From a virus: 40,996 nt of DNA. Of this stretch, positions 6,565 to 14,697 are shown in pieces. A program made the translations under genes and the position numbers. Location of the stretch: positions 1-40,996 of the IMG/VR virus record IMGVR_UViG_3300025117_000137, one strand, 5' to 3'. Within the stretch, counting starts at the first letter, position 1. The number at the start of each line of letters is the position of its first letter. The notes under the pieces are model-generated. The model was not told the origin of the DNA and did not search any database. It saw nothing but the letters and a program-made list of their open reading frames with translations.

Positions 6565-8888
6565 CATATCAGCCGCCGCTCCTCCTGGCGGCCCTCGCTC
6601 TCCAAATCCCGCCCCGTTTCGCGTATTTTTACGCCCCTCCAGCCCCGCACGGACTCGCCGCTGTAGGGCGCGCGGATCGTTCCGTTGACGCAGCCCATCG
6701 CCCGCAGCTTTTCAACTATCGCCCGATGGAGGTATTTTGGGTCGTGTTCATTGTCGGCGCAGTAGTCCGCAACCGCGCGCTTCAACTCCGACCCGGGCAG
6801 TTTTTCATCCTCGCCCAGGAACAACATTTCGTCGAAAAATGCGCCCACCGGATCGCTACTCTGGCGATAGTCACGGGTCGCCATCGCTACCAGGGGCGCG
6901 GTCCCGAGGCCCTCCCTGAGCCAGATTTGAGCCCCACGAACCGCCCAGGACAGTATCCCCGGGGCTTCGGCCGCCAGCTTGTGCTCCAGATTGCGGTCGA
7001 TTTGATCCGCGCCGAACTGCGCCAGAAACGGGATAAGCCGCGGCCTGTTCCACGTTCCGCCGTCCGTCTCATATATCCGAGGCTTGTCATTCACTGCGAA
7101 CCAGATATGCATACACGGCCGCGCGTCAAAAAGCTCCTTGAACAGGAAGCGCATCGTGATGGTATCGCGGCCGGTCAGCCATTTCAAGAAGTTCACCGCA
7201 AGCCGTTTTGAGCCGTCACGCTCCACTGAATGCACGAGCCGCGCGTCGTAAATCGCCGCCAGATCGTTGCGCACGGTGTCCCCATCCTTGGTGTTGAATG
7301 TCTCGGGCGCGGCCGCCCGGGCGTAGGTCCCCATGATATTCTGGAGTGTGCTAATGAACGTGCTCTTGCCGTTATCGCCGCTTGCGCCATAGCAAATGAA
7401 AAAGCACTTTTCGCGCACGTCTCCGGTTAGCGTGTACCCTATCGCGCGCTGCAAATAGCGCACAGCATCTTCATCCCCCAGCATAATCTCGCTCAGGAAC
7501 TGCTCCCATCGCGGGCAGGTCGCGCCAGCATCGTACCGCACTGGGCTGATTTTTGTCAGCAAATCGGCGGCGCGATGGGGCCGGAGCATGCCAGTCTGAA
7601 TGTCCACTGTACCGTTGGCGCAGTTGAGTGTAAAGGGGTCGGCGTTCAGCAGATTTGCGTCATCAATCCGCGTCACGCCCTCGTTGTGGACGATCACGGC
7701 ATCAAGGTTGCGCCGGGAGCAAAGCCCCTTAAGCGCCTTGAATATCTCATCTTTTTCGTCGGCGTCGTCTGTCGCATCAAGCCGACGCTTCGCCTCTATC
7801 CTCACCGCCCGTTCCGCCATGGGTAACATCGCATTGATGCTCGTTTGCTCCCACCGCCGCCCGGTGTAAAGCATCCAGCCATGGCCGACCACGTACCGGA
7901 ACTTTTCCGGGTACACCTCTCTGAGCACCTTCGCCATGGCGGTTTCGGCCGTCCATGGGATAGCCGCCAGGGCCGCGTCATCGGCCGGCGGTGGGAGGTC
8001 CACCACGCGCGCCGCCTGTAGCGCCGTCCCCAGTTCCGCGCGGAAATCCAACCCCTCTTTGGCGCACAACAGATGCAGATCGCTGGGGTCCTTGCAGCCG
8101 CGCGGCATGACGATTGTCGCAGCTGTCCCCGCCCAGCCCAGCGTAGCCAGGTGAGCCCGAAGCGCGACCTGCATTTTCTCCCCGGCGCCGTCCGGCTCTT
8201 GTACGATGAAAAGCTCCCTGATGCCGGCCAGCATCGGCGCGGTCAGCGTCCGGGTTGTCGCCGCCCCAGGTATGCCCAGCGCCGGATAGCCATGATGCCA
8301 CAGCGTCCAGCAATCCGTCTCCCCCTCGACGATGATCAGGTAGCCGTCCCCAGCCTCGCGCCAGGCGGGCAGATGCCACAGGCCATAGGGATAGATCGCG
8401 GCGTCCTGGCCGTCCCCCTCCGGCGCCCGGGTCCACCGGCTCCCCTCCCCGGCCGACATCCTGTACCGCAGCCGCTGGCGTGGCGTCGGCGCGCCATCCT
8501 CTAGTCGGTACGTGATTTTGATCCCGCCCCCGTTCATATCGGAGACGCCCCAGCCCGCTATCTCACCGGGCGGCAAACCCTTCCGCGCGGCCAGGTCTAC
8601 GACCGTGCAGTCCGGCGGCAATCGGGCGGCCCGCTGTTTTTTCGGCGGCTTTTTTTCACGCGGCGGAAACAGATCGGAATATTTCAAGCCCAACCTATCG
8701 AGTACAACGATAGTCTTACAGCCCGCCATGCAGGACAGCAGGACCCGGCCATCATCCCCCTCCCGGATGCTCAGGCTGGCGTCTGTGTCTTCATGCGCCG
8801 GACATCGCGCCATCCATTTTCCCGGGCCGCTCGGGCGAGGTGCAAAACCGCGATGTTCCAGTGCCCCCAAAACATCTTGTATTCCCAT
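6564..8888 (-). CDS. Primase-helicase (CHC2/Toprim primase with D5-type SF3 helicase)
   Basis: A 774-residue replication protein that probably makes primers and unwinds the origin. Zinc-binding residues C29, H32, C53 and C57 form a CHC2-type finger. A Toprim-like stretch follows with LIIVEGETD near residues 184-192 and CKDPSDLHLL near 265. After a D5_N-like region comes the P-loop GASGDNGKST at 501-510, then SF3-type motifs through WFAVNDKP. ATG 8888 is chosen over an upstream in-frame start at 8948 because the upstream one would overlap the RecD2-like gene by 56 bases. ATG 8888 sits 4 bp past that stop, with AAGGA upstream. It is the last gene of the leftward unit. The C-terminus ends in WRGVKI-type residues, echoed in the 19711-20040 protein. 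Confidence 0.88.
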   Translation of the reverse strand: MGIQDVLGALEHRGFAPRPSGPGKWMARCPAHEDTDASLSIREGDDGRVLLSCMAGCKTIVVLDRLGLKYSDLFPPREKKPPKKQRAARLPPDCTVVDLAARKGLPPGEIAGWGVSDMNGGGIKITYRLEDGAPTPRQRLRYRMSAGEGSRWTRAPEGDGQDAAIYPYGLWHLPAWREAGDGYLIIVEGETDCWTLWHHGYPALGIPGAATTRTLTAPMLAGIRELFIVQEPDGAGEKMQVALRAHLATLGWAGTAATIVMPRGCKDPSDLHLLCAKEGLDFRAELGTALQAARVVDLPPPADDAALAAIPWTAETAMAKVLREVYPEKFRYVVGHGWMLYTGRRWEQTSINAMLPMAERAVRIEAKRRLDATDDADEKDEIFKALKGLCSRRNLDAVIVHNEGVTRIDDANLLNADPFTLNCANGTVDIQTGMLRPHRAADLLTKISPVRYDAGATCPRWEQFLSEIMLGDEDAVRYLQRAIGYTLTGDVREKCFFICYGASGDNGKSTFISTLQNIMGTYARAAAPETFNTKDGDTVRNDLAAIYDARLVHSVERDGSKRLAVNFLKWLTGRDTITMRFLFKELFDARPCMHIWFAVNDKPRIYETDGGTWNRPRLIPFLAQFGADQIDRNLEHKLAAEAPGILSWAVRGAQIWLREGLGTAPLVAMATRDYRQSSDPVGAFFDEMLFLGEDEKLPGSELKRAVADYCADNEHDPKYLHRAIVEKLRAMGCVNGTIRAPYSGESVRGWRGVKIRETGRDLESEGRQEERRLI

Positions 8889-8892
8889 GCTG

Positions 8893-11040
8893 CTACAAAT
8901 CCTTTTCGTTGGCCCGTTGCAACCACGTTCGCCGCCGGTCTGACTCAACTTTGGCGGCGCAGTTCCGGATTCCCCAATGATCCCCGATAATTACGGCGCT
9001 CTGTTTCGCGCGCGTTACGCCAGTGTAGAGTAAGTTTCGGTGGTGCTGGAAAGAGTGAGACTTATGACACACCACAATCGCAACCGGAAACTCCGAGCCC
9101 TGCACCTGGTGGATTGTCAGTGCGTAAGCGTGGTCCAAATCGTCAAAGTGGCCGGATTCACGCGATAATTCCAGCGGCTGCGCTACGCCGTCGAACCGCA
9201 CTAGCATTTTTCCCTGGCTCTCCTCACTCTCGATTGTCCCCAGTGTTCCGTTCATCACTCCCAGCGTGTAGCTGTTGTGGCGCTGAATCACCCGATCATG
9301 GCGCAAAAACTTCAATCGCGCCCGGCCCTCCGGCGGCTCCACCTGCACGTCCCAAAGCCGATCTTGGTACAGCCGCTGAAGCTGCTCATTCAGCGCGCGG
9401 ACGCCCAGCGCCGATGACGTGCGCCGCGCCGGAGTCAGAATTTGAACCACATTTGGAGTATCTTCGCCAAAGAGCAGGATGTAGCCGCCCAGCGCCCACT
9501 CCAGCCACGCCGACACGTCCGCCGGCTCCGCCAGCGCCGACACCACGGACCAGGGCGCACTAGGACTGTAGCCGCCAGACGGGACCACCCCCTGCAATAT
9601 CCGCGCGCAGCAGGCGCGCAAATTCCCGCTCTGGCGCACGATCTCCGACAGATGGACCACCGGGACTAGCCCAGTCGAAATAATGTCTCTCAGGGCGTTT
9701 CCCGGGCCGACCGGCGGCAGTTGATTGTGGTCCCCGATGATAATCAGGGCAGTATGGGTCGGATCAAAGGCGCACAGCAGGCGGCGCAACAGCACCACGT
9801 CCACCATGCTCGCCTCGTCCACTATCACCAGGTCGGCTGCGATGGGCGTCTCGGCCAGCCATTGCTCGCCGTTGTAGCCGAGGAGGCGGTGTATGGTGCT
9901 GGCGGGCCGGCCCGTGCTCTCCTCCATGCGCTGCGCGGCTTTCCCGGTCGGCGCGCATTGGACCACGCGCCCCGCGCCGGCCGCCTCGTACATATCTATG
10001 ATCGCCCGCGCTACATGCGTCTTTCCGGCCCCGGCGCCGCCCGTTATCACCATCGCCGGGCGGCGCGCCGCCTCCGTCATCGCCTCCACCTGGCCGGCCG
10101 TCAGTCCCTCCACCACGGGCCGGAGCCCGGGGCGCGCGGGCAGGTCGCGCCACAGGGTCAGCCGCTCCAGTATCTCCGCCTCCGCCGCCCGCAGGTAGGG
10201 CAGGGCCAGGTCGCCCGCCTCCTCCAGTATCTCCCCGTCGGCCGCCGCCGCGTCGATTGCGGCGCCGATGATCTCCGCCCCGTCCGGGCGGTCTAGGCGC
10301 AGCAGCTCCCCCGCCGCGCCCAGCACGTCCCCGCGCGGCGTCCGGGTGTGCCCCTGCTGTTCCGCCGCCTCCTCCAGTACGTAGATCAGCGCCGCCCGTA
10401 GCCGGCCGGGATGGGTGGGCTCGATTCCCATTTTCAGCGCCGCCAAATCCAAGCGCTTGAAGCCGAACCCCTTGATTTCACCGGCGATTTTATAGGGGTT
10501 TTCCTTGAGGATAGAGATTGTGGAGTTGCCGAACCGCTCAACGATGGACCGGATTTGCCAGTTTGTCAACCCGAATCCAGCCAGCCAGGTGGCCGCCTGG
10601 TTGTACGCGGCGGTTTTGCGCCATTCATCGCGCAGCAGCAGGATTGTGTCGATTTTTACACCAGCGCAGCGCGCCATTTCGGCTTGGCGAAAATCCAGGG
10701 CGTTCTCCCAGTCGGCGGCGAATTTCGCGGCTAGTTTCGCGGCCTTAGACGGGCCGATGCCCTTCATTTTCTTGTTGCCAGCGATGTAGGCGGCGAGGGC
10801 ATCTGCGCTGGCGTCGGGCATGAGGTAGGTAAGCGCTTCGGCTTTGAACTGCCACCCATATTTAGGGTGCTCCCCCCATGATCCGGTGAGGCAAACCCGC
10901 TCGCCGACCGCCACGGCGAAAGGCCCGGCAAAATTTTGTTCTCCGAACCGAGTAGCAATTACGCCAGCGGAATATTTCGGCGAGGCGAAAAAAACGCGCT
11001 TCACCTCGCCGGATATGGTCTCGGTTGGTGCGCCGCTCAT
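8893..11040 (-). CDS. RecD2-like ATP-dependent 5'-3' DNA helicase
   Basis: A 715-residue SF1B helicase of the RecD/TraA type that acts in phage replication or recombination. The N-terminus has the small beta-barrel seen in RecD2 (AGPFAVAVGERVCLTGSW). Helix-hairpin-helix-like segments (KGIGPSKAAKL near residue 93) follow. The Walker A is GGAGAGKT at 334-341, with later motifs DLVIVDEASMVD, IIIGDHNQLPPVGPG, and near the end TIHQVQGSEF and LLYTGVTRAK. All motor motifs look intact. Its start overlaps the upstream gene's end by four bases, and the primase-helicase follows 4 bp after its stop. Confidence 0.9.
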   Translation of the reverse strand: MSGAPTETISGEVKRVFFASPKYSAGVIATRFGEQNFAGPFAVAVGERVCLTGSWGEHPKYGWQFKAEALTYLMPDASADALAAYIAGNKKMKGIGPSKAAKLAAKFAADWENALDFRQAEMARCAGVKIDTILLLRDEWRKTAAYNQAATWLAGFGLTNWQIRSIVERFGNSTISILKENPYKIAGEIKGFGFKRLDLAALKMGIEPTHPGRLRAALIYVLEEAAEQQGHTRTPRGDVLGAAGELLRLDRPDGAEIIGAAIDAAAADGEILEEAGDLALPYLRAAEAEILERLTLWRDLPARPGLRPVVEGLTAGQVEAMTEAARRPAMVITGGAGAGKTHVARAIIDMYEAAGAGRVVQCAPTGKAAQRMEESTGRPASTIHRLLGYNGEQWLAETPIAADLVIVDEASMVDVVLLRRLLCAFDPTHTALIIIGDHNQLPPVGPGNALRDIISTGLVPVVHLSEIVRQSGNLRACCARILQGVVPSGGYSPSAPWSVVSALAEPADVSAWLEWALGGYILLFGEDTPNVVQILTPARRTSSALGVRALNEQLQRLYQDRLWDVQVEPPEGRARLKFLRHDRVIQRHNSYTLGVMNGTLGTIESEESQGKMLVRFDGVAQPLELSRESGHFDDLDHAYALTIHQVQGSEFPVAIVVCHKSHSFQHHRNLLYTGVTRAKQSAVIIGDHWGIRNCAAKVESDRRRTWLQRANEKDL

Positions 11041-11561
11041 TGTTTTTTCCGCAGCGCTTTGGCGACGCGGGCCAGGTCCACCTCCGGGCCGCCATTAATG
11101 CGCACGGTCGCCCGGGGCTCCTGCTCCCCCAGCGGTAGCAACTGCTGCTGCTCCTGCCAGGTGTCCACCAGCACGAGGTGGCGCTGTACGCACTGCTGTA
11201 GCGCCTCGATCTGGTCAGGCCCCAGGATCGCCGCGCCAGTCATGGTCAGCCGCACGTCGGCGCGGCCAAAGTTCGGACCAGCCGGCTCGATTTTCATTTT
11301 TCGCCAGTGGATACCGGCGATAGTCACGATATGCTCGCCCTCGTGCTCCAGTACGAGGTAATCCAGCAGGGCGTAAGTGGGGACGGTGACGCCGTAGTAA
11401 TCGCGCAACTCGCCGTCCGCGTCCCACAGGAGCGATGACAGTTTATCGCGCCCCGATTTGAGTATGTCCGCGATGTTGTCAGCGGTCGCGATTTTCTCGA
11501 TTTTGAACGAGAACTCATTGGCGGCCTTGGTCTCGCGCTCTTGGTAACTTATGATTTTCAT
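11037..11561 (-). CDS. Hypothetical early protein
   Basis: A 174-residue protein of unknown function, starting at ATG 11561 behind AAGGAGAAACG. It is mixed alpha/beta, with no cysteine cluster beyond one Cys. The sequence has a central GEHIVTIAGIHWRKMKIEPAGPNFG and a glutamine-rich segment (WQEQQQLLPLGEQEP) near residue 135. Its C-terminal ten residues are basic (VAKALRKKQ). It is coupled to the RecD2-like helicase by a four-base overlap, so a role in DNA metabolism is likely but unproven. Confidence 0.6.
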   Translation of the reverse strand: MKIISYQERETKAANEFSFKIEKIATADNIADILKSGRDKLSSLLWDADGELRDYYGVTVPTYALLDYLVLEHEGEHIVTIAGIHWRKMKIEPAGPNFGRADVRLTMTGAAILGPDQIEALQQCVQRHLVLVDTWQEQQQLLPLGEQEPRATVRINGGPEVDLARVAKALRKKQ

Positions 11562-11576
11562 TGACGTTTCTCCTTG

Positions 11577-12338
11577 TTACGGCATTTGTAGGTACTCACT
11601 CCCGCGCCACAGCCGGCCGCGCTGGCCAGCCGGCGGGCGGGCGCCCCAGGACTTGAAATACACCGGGATTTCCCGGGCCTGGCAATGCTCCATGATCGCA
11701 TCCACCCAGGCGGCCTGCATCGGCCGCGCGCCGCGCCCGGTCTCGCCGCCCAGGATCACCCAGTCCGGTCGGTAGTCACCCGTCACCGCCAGGTCTATCG
11801 GCCCCAACAGCGGCTCCAGGCTCAGATAGGTGGGCCAGCCCATGGTCTGTAGATGGCCGATGTAGGACGCGCGCTCCTCCAATCGCGCCTGCGTCTCCGC
11901 CGTGGCCCCGAAGCGCAGGTGGGCGACGGGCAAACGGTCGAAAAGATGCAGCCAGGCCATGATCGGCCGCTTGGTCAGGATCAAAAACTCATGCCAGGGC
12001 TGGGCCGTCATCGCGTCCAGGGCGGCGTCGATAAAATCCGGGGCGACCAGGGTGTGGAAAAGGTCGTTCCAAACGGCATACGTGGTGGGGACCTTGCGGC
12101 GGCGGCTGGCCTCCAGCGGCTCCAGGCTTGTCCGGACCACGCTGTTGAATGCGCCTTTTAGATTGGTCAAACCCTGGTAGCGGGCGGCGATTTTGGGGTT
12201 GGCTTGACGCTCGCGCATCGCGGCGGCGGCGGCCGCCCAGCAGTGGTCGCAGCCCTCGGAGACGGGCGAGCAGCCGTCCACCAGGACCAGGGGCTTATCC
12301 CAGTAGCGGCCAGCCAGTCGGTTTTTTTTCGTGGTCAT
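11577..12338 (-). CDS. DUF5131 / phage Gp37-Gp68 family protein
   Basis: A 253-residue protein of the phage Gp37/Gp68 (DUF5131) family, which is distantly related to radical SAM enzymes. The N-terminal cysteine motif DGCSPVSEGCDHCWA (Cys near residues 24, 31 and 34) could hold an iron-sulfur cluster. Family features downstream are VWNDLFHTLV, EFLILTKRP, LSLEPLLGPIDL and VILGGETGRGARPM. Members occur in many phages and mobile elements, often near TcmP-type or recombination genes; the biochemical role is not established. It overlaps the ASCH-like gene by four bases. Confidence 0.8.
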   Translation of the reverse strand: MTTKKNRLAGRYWDKPLVLVDGCSPVSEGCDHCWAAAAAAMRERQANPKIAARYQGLTNLKGAFNSVVRTSLEPLEASRRRKVPTTYAVWNDLFHTLVAPDFIDAALDAMTAQPWHEFLILTKRPIMAWLHLFDRLPVAHLRFGATAETQARLEERASYIGHLQTMGWPTYLSLEPLLGPIDLAVTGDYRPDWVILGGETGRGARPMQAAWVDAIMEHCQAREIPVYFKSWGARPPAGQRGRLWRGSEYLQMP

Positions 12339-12826
12339 TGCGCCCTCTCGAACTCAATCCGGCATACCGGGTAGTCGGCCGGGATAAGTAGGCCCAGATA
12401 CGGCCGCCAAAGCTTGGCCGTTTTCGCGCCTGACAGGCGCTGGTACAGGTCCATATAGGCCTCGCGGGTGGTGATCGGCTCCCCGGCCGCGTCCAGCACG
12501 CACTCTCGCGCCACGTCCTCCTCTGTGATATTTTTCAGCCGCTCAAAGCGCAGGCTCGTGATCATGATCCGGTACGGGCCGGGTGCGGTCCTGGACGATT
12601 TGACCGCGTGCTTCTGGCCGACCCACCAGTGGTCCCGCTGGTTCCGAAAAATCAGCCGCAAATCCTGCGCCGGACTGGTCACCAATGCGGCGAGGCAGCC
12701 CCATCTATCCGGCGGCTCATCTATATCGCAGAGTATATCTTCCGGGTACAGCGCCCGGCGTGTGACGGTTTTGCGCCCGGCCAGCACAGCCTCGTAGCTC
12801 CCTGGGGCGGAAAAGATTAACGCCAT
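12335..12826 (-). CDS. ASCH-like (PUA-related) phage protein
   Basis: A 163-residue protein resembling phage ASCH-domain proteins, a PUA-like fold expected to bind RNA or nucleotides. Support is an N-terminal strand followed by EAVLAGRKTVTRR (residues 10-22), the usual GxKTxTRR element. GPYRIMITSLRFERLKNITEEDVARECV follows, resembling the ASCH pattern in which a residue-rich strand precedes ITEEDA, and then a Trp-Pro C-terminus. ATG 12826 is chosen, with AGGAG upstream, over a start 51 bases earlier inside the neighbour. Its first eight residues, MALIFSAP, are identical to those of the next gene upstream. Confidence 0.65.
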   Translation of the reverse strand: MALIFSAPGSYEAVLAGRKTVTRRALYPEDILCDIDEPPDRWGCLAALVTSPAQDLRLIFRNQRDHWWVGQKHAVKSSRTAPGPYRIMITSLRFERLKNITEEDVARECVLDAAGEPITTREAYMDLYQRLSGAKTAKLWRPYLGLLIPADYPVCRIEFERAQ

Positions 12827-12842
12827 TTTGCACACTCCTATT
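12807..12842. repeat. Duplicated translation-start region (copy 1)
   Basis: A 21-bp stretch at 12807-12827 recurs exactly at 13100-13120. After seven mostly different bases, CTCCTATT also matches. Each copy holds a ribosome site, ATG and the codons for MALIFSAP of one gene. This looks like a duplication of a start region rather than chance. Confidence 0.8.
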
Positions 12843-13119
12843 CTTCCTTCGCTATTCGCCGCCCCAGGTAGAGCCATGCGAGGTATTTTTCCAGCTCATT
12901 TTTCTCCTTTTCTCTCTGGAGTATCTCAGTAGCATACGGAGTCAAAATCGCGTCCCGCGCTTCCTGGTCTTCGTAGCGCGATGTGGCAGATAGGATTTTT
13001 TCAAATATTTCTTTCCTCTCTGTCAGTTGGCTTTCCAGTATTTTGAGGTATGCTTTTTCCAGCGCGGACGTTTCCGCGTAATTTGGCCGTTGCGTCGGTG
13101 CGGAAAAGATTAACGCCAT
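12838..13119 (-). CDS. Small charged alpha-helical protein, function unknown
   Basis: A 93-residue protein starting at ATG 13119, preceded by AGGAGGT. After the N-terminal MALIFSAP shared with the neighbouring ASCH-like gene, it is almost entirely helical and rich in E, K and L. It probably forms a coiled coil over residues 20-80 (SALEKAYLKILESQLTERK and onward). The region is AT-richer than its neighbours. An upstream in-frame start 78 bases earlier has no better ribosome site. No family recognised. Confidence 0.6.
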   Translation of the reverse strand: MALIFSAPTQRPNYAETSALEKAYLKILESQLTERKEIFEKILSATSRYEDQEARDAILTPYATEILQREKEKNELEKYLAWLYLGRRIAKEE

Positions 13120-13135
13120 TAGCGCACCTCCTATT
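13100..13135. repeat. Duplicated translation-start region (copy 2)
   Basis: The partner of 12807-12842. It contains the ATG at 13117-13119 (minus strand) and AGGAGGT just upstream of it. The exact 21-bp core is 13100-13120. Confidence 0.8.
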
Positions 13136-13463
13136 CCACCGCCAGCGAGGTAAGCCATTCCTGGCACGCTTCCATCTCCGCGACCGTCTGGTGCCACACC
13201 AGATCGTTGTCTGCGAGGTCTGTCAGTGCGGCATTGGCGGATAGCAGGTTCATGCCGAAATGGGCAGTGAGCGCGGCATGGAGCGCGGCCAGCGCGGCTA
13301 TCTGGGCAGCGATGCGGGTAGGGTCAGGCGGCGGTTGCGTCGCCCGGATGCACTCCTTGCAGCGTATTTTTCCGTCAGGCTCTATCGCCATGATGCCCAG
13401 CGCAAATAGCTCGGCGGTCACGTCGGCGCCGCAATACGAGCAATATTTTTCCTTCATGGTCAT
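13131..13463 (-). CDS. Small zinc-ribbon protein with helical tail
   Basis: A 110-residue protein starting at ATG 13463 after AGGAGGTTGAGG. An N-terminal four-cysteine knuckle pair, CSYCGA at residues 8-13 and CKEC at about 35-38, is typical of a zinc ribbon. The rest is alpha-helical and alanine-rich (RIAAQIAALAALHAALTAHFG). It overlaps the ERCC4-type nuclease gene end by four bases. A DNA- or protein-binding accessory role in the recombination operon is possible. Confidence 0.6.
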   Translation of the reverse strand: MTMKEKYCSYCGADVTAELFALGIMAIEPDGKIRCKECIRATQPPPDPTRIAAQIAALAALHAALTAHFGMNLLSANAALTDLADNDLVWHQTVAEMEACQEWLTSLAVE

Positions 13464-13951
13464 TCCTCAACCTCCTGTTTTGATTGTTGTTTTCCCCCAC
13501 GGCCTCGCGGCCTGAGCGCTTCAAACCCCTGGAGCAAAAACCGCGCGGCCCACTCGATGCAGACGTGGCGCGGCCCCCCGAAAATCACCGGATAGCCGTA
13601 GTCACGAGTGATGGCGAACGTGGCGCCCATGACAGACGCCGGGTGCGCCTGTGACTGGTAGTAGTGGCGATACACGTCCTCGGCCGTCCCCTCGATGATG
13701 ATGCAGCCGTAGGCGCTGGAGTCCAGTCCCCGTTGTAACTCCGCTAAAAAGCGCTCCCTTTGGAGTATGACCGACCCCACGAAATCATCGAGGTTTTTGC
13801 GCTCGACGAACAGGCGGTCCTCATATCCGGCGAGCGAGTAGTCTCCCACCGGGAGGGCCGCCCGGACCGGGCCGTCGAACGGCCCGCCGGCGGGGAACGC
13901 CCATGGGTGCTGTTCCCGGGTGTCTATGATTATGATCGGCTTACTCTTCAT
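13460..13951 (-). CDS. ERCC4-type nuclease
   Basis: A 163-residue protein with the XPF/MUS81 (ERCC4) nuclease fold. The strand IIIIDTREQHPW (residues 6-17) carries the first acidic residue, GDYSLAG the second part, and VERKNLDDFVGS the ERKxxxD catalytic signature near residue 50. It is about the length of stand-alone phage ERCC4 nucleases and lacks the HhH tail of the cellular enzymes. It is expected to cut branched or flap DNA. Its start overlaps the end of the alanine-rich gene by 11 bases; RecT- and RecE-like genes lie just upstream. Confidence 0.85.
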   Translation of the reverse strand: MKSKPIIIIDTREQHPWAFPAGGPFDGPVRAALPVGDYSLAGYEDRLFVERKNLDDFVGSVILQRERFLAELQRGLDSSAYGCIIIEGTAEDVYRHYYQSQAHPASVMGATFAITRDYGYPVIFGGPRHVCIEWAARFLLQGFEALRPRGRGGKQQSKQEVEE

Positions 13952-14507
13952 TGGAGTAATACTTTCTGTATATCACCGCTGCTTTTTTCCAGGCGGCGGC
14001 CCTGGCGGCGGTCCAGGCGGCGGCCCAGGCGGCGGCCCTGGCGGCGTCCCAGGCGGCGGCCCTGGCGGCGGCCCTGGCGGCGGCCCCGGCGGCGTCCCAG
14101 GCGGCGGCCCTGGCGGCGGCCCCGGCGGCGTCCCAGGCGGCGTCCCTGGCGGCGGCCCCGGCGGCGGCCAGCTCCAATGCCGTCGCCGCTCCAGCGGCGT
14201 ACCGCCGCGAGGTCTCCACTGCCACTCGGGGCCTGGGGTCATCTGGGTATATTTTCTCCCACACGGTGAGCGCAATCTGCTCCACCAAATCGCAAGAGAA
14301 AAGCCTCGCCGTTTTTTCGGCGTCCGGGTGCAGGTCCGCCCGCAGCGCCCAGACCGCATCCTGTATCCCGTTGATCTCCAGTATCCGCGAAAGCAGGATC
14401 GGCGCATCATCGCCCCAGTCAGGGCCGAGCGCGGCAACCAGATGCTCGTATCGATCCCGGCAGGCTTTTTTTTCGCGCAGTTGCGCCAACGTCGTGTAAT
14501 GATTCAT
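13941..14507 (-). CDS. Alanine-rich repeat protein
   Basis: A 188-residue protein. Residues 1-110 form a normal globular, mostly helical region (MNHYTTLAQLREKKACRDRY; WEKIYPDDPRPR). Residues 112-172 are a low-complexity array of four-residue units built from A, A, A and one of W, R, G or D (AAWDAAGAAARAAAWDAAR), and the tail is basic and aromatic (IYRKYYSNEE). Similar AW/AR-rich arrays occur in phage and bacterial proteins sometimes labelled Imm5-like, with no established role here. The strand is chosen because the frame has a real start, ribosome site and non-repeat flanks. The array is encoded by 12-bp DNA repeats. Confidence 0.65.
   Translation of the reverse strand: MNHYTTLAQLREKKACRDRYEHLVAALGPDWGDDAPILLSRILEINGIQDAVWALRADLHPDAEKTARLFSCDLVEQIALTVWEKIYPDDPRPRVAVETSRRYAAGAATALELAAAGAAARDAAWDAAGAAARAAAWDAAGAAARAAARAAAWDAARAAAWAAAWTAARAAAWKKAAVIYRKYYSNEE
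13989..14169. repeat. 12-bp GC-rich tandem repeat array (about 15 units)
   Basis: Plus-strand units vary around CAGGCGGCGGCC and CTGGCGGCGGCC, about 15 in tandem, inside the alanine-rich gene. Changes in unit number keep the reading frame because the unit is four codons. The run of GGCGGC could form unusual DNA structure. The six frames are open over this stretch, which creates large shadow ORFs. Confidence 0.85.
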
Positions 14508-14697
14508 CTTTCCTCGCTTTGCTCCTTGAAAAACCAGTCGCAGCAGGTACAGGACACGTACTGCCTATATCCGCCCCCGGCCAGGCCGAACCCCAGGTCC
14601 ACCGGCGAGCCGCACAGCGGGCAGTAATCGCCAGTAGCGGCGGCCCCTGCGGCCAGACCTGCTCGTACCGCTCTATGTAATCCGGCTGGCGTATCAC
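14504..14697 (-). CDS. Zinc-ribbon (Lar-like) protein, read through a -1 frame change
   Basis: The GTG at 14697 overlaps the RecT stop and opens a plausible N-terminus, IRQPDYIERYEQVWPQG. The other half, GDYCPLCGSPV through VSCTCCDWFFKEQ ending at 14504, has two CxxC knuckles as in Lar-type zinc ribbons but lies in the -1 frame with no good start of its own. The frames join at the GGGG run on the minus strand (14644-14647). A one-base slip there gives a coherent 64-residue protein. This could be programmed frameshifting, a mutation, or a one-base sequence error in the homopolymer. Confidence 0.55.

Noticed and set aside
13920-14627. Long plus-strand frame with PGGG collagen-like repeats
   Set aside because: It is the antisense reading of the 12-bp array. 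The minus-strand frame has a proper ribosome site, normal flanking protein and operon overlaps, and the plus frame has none.
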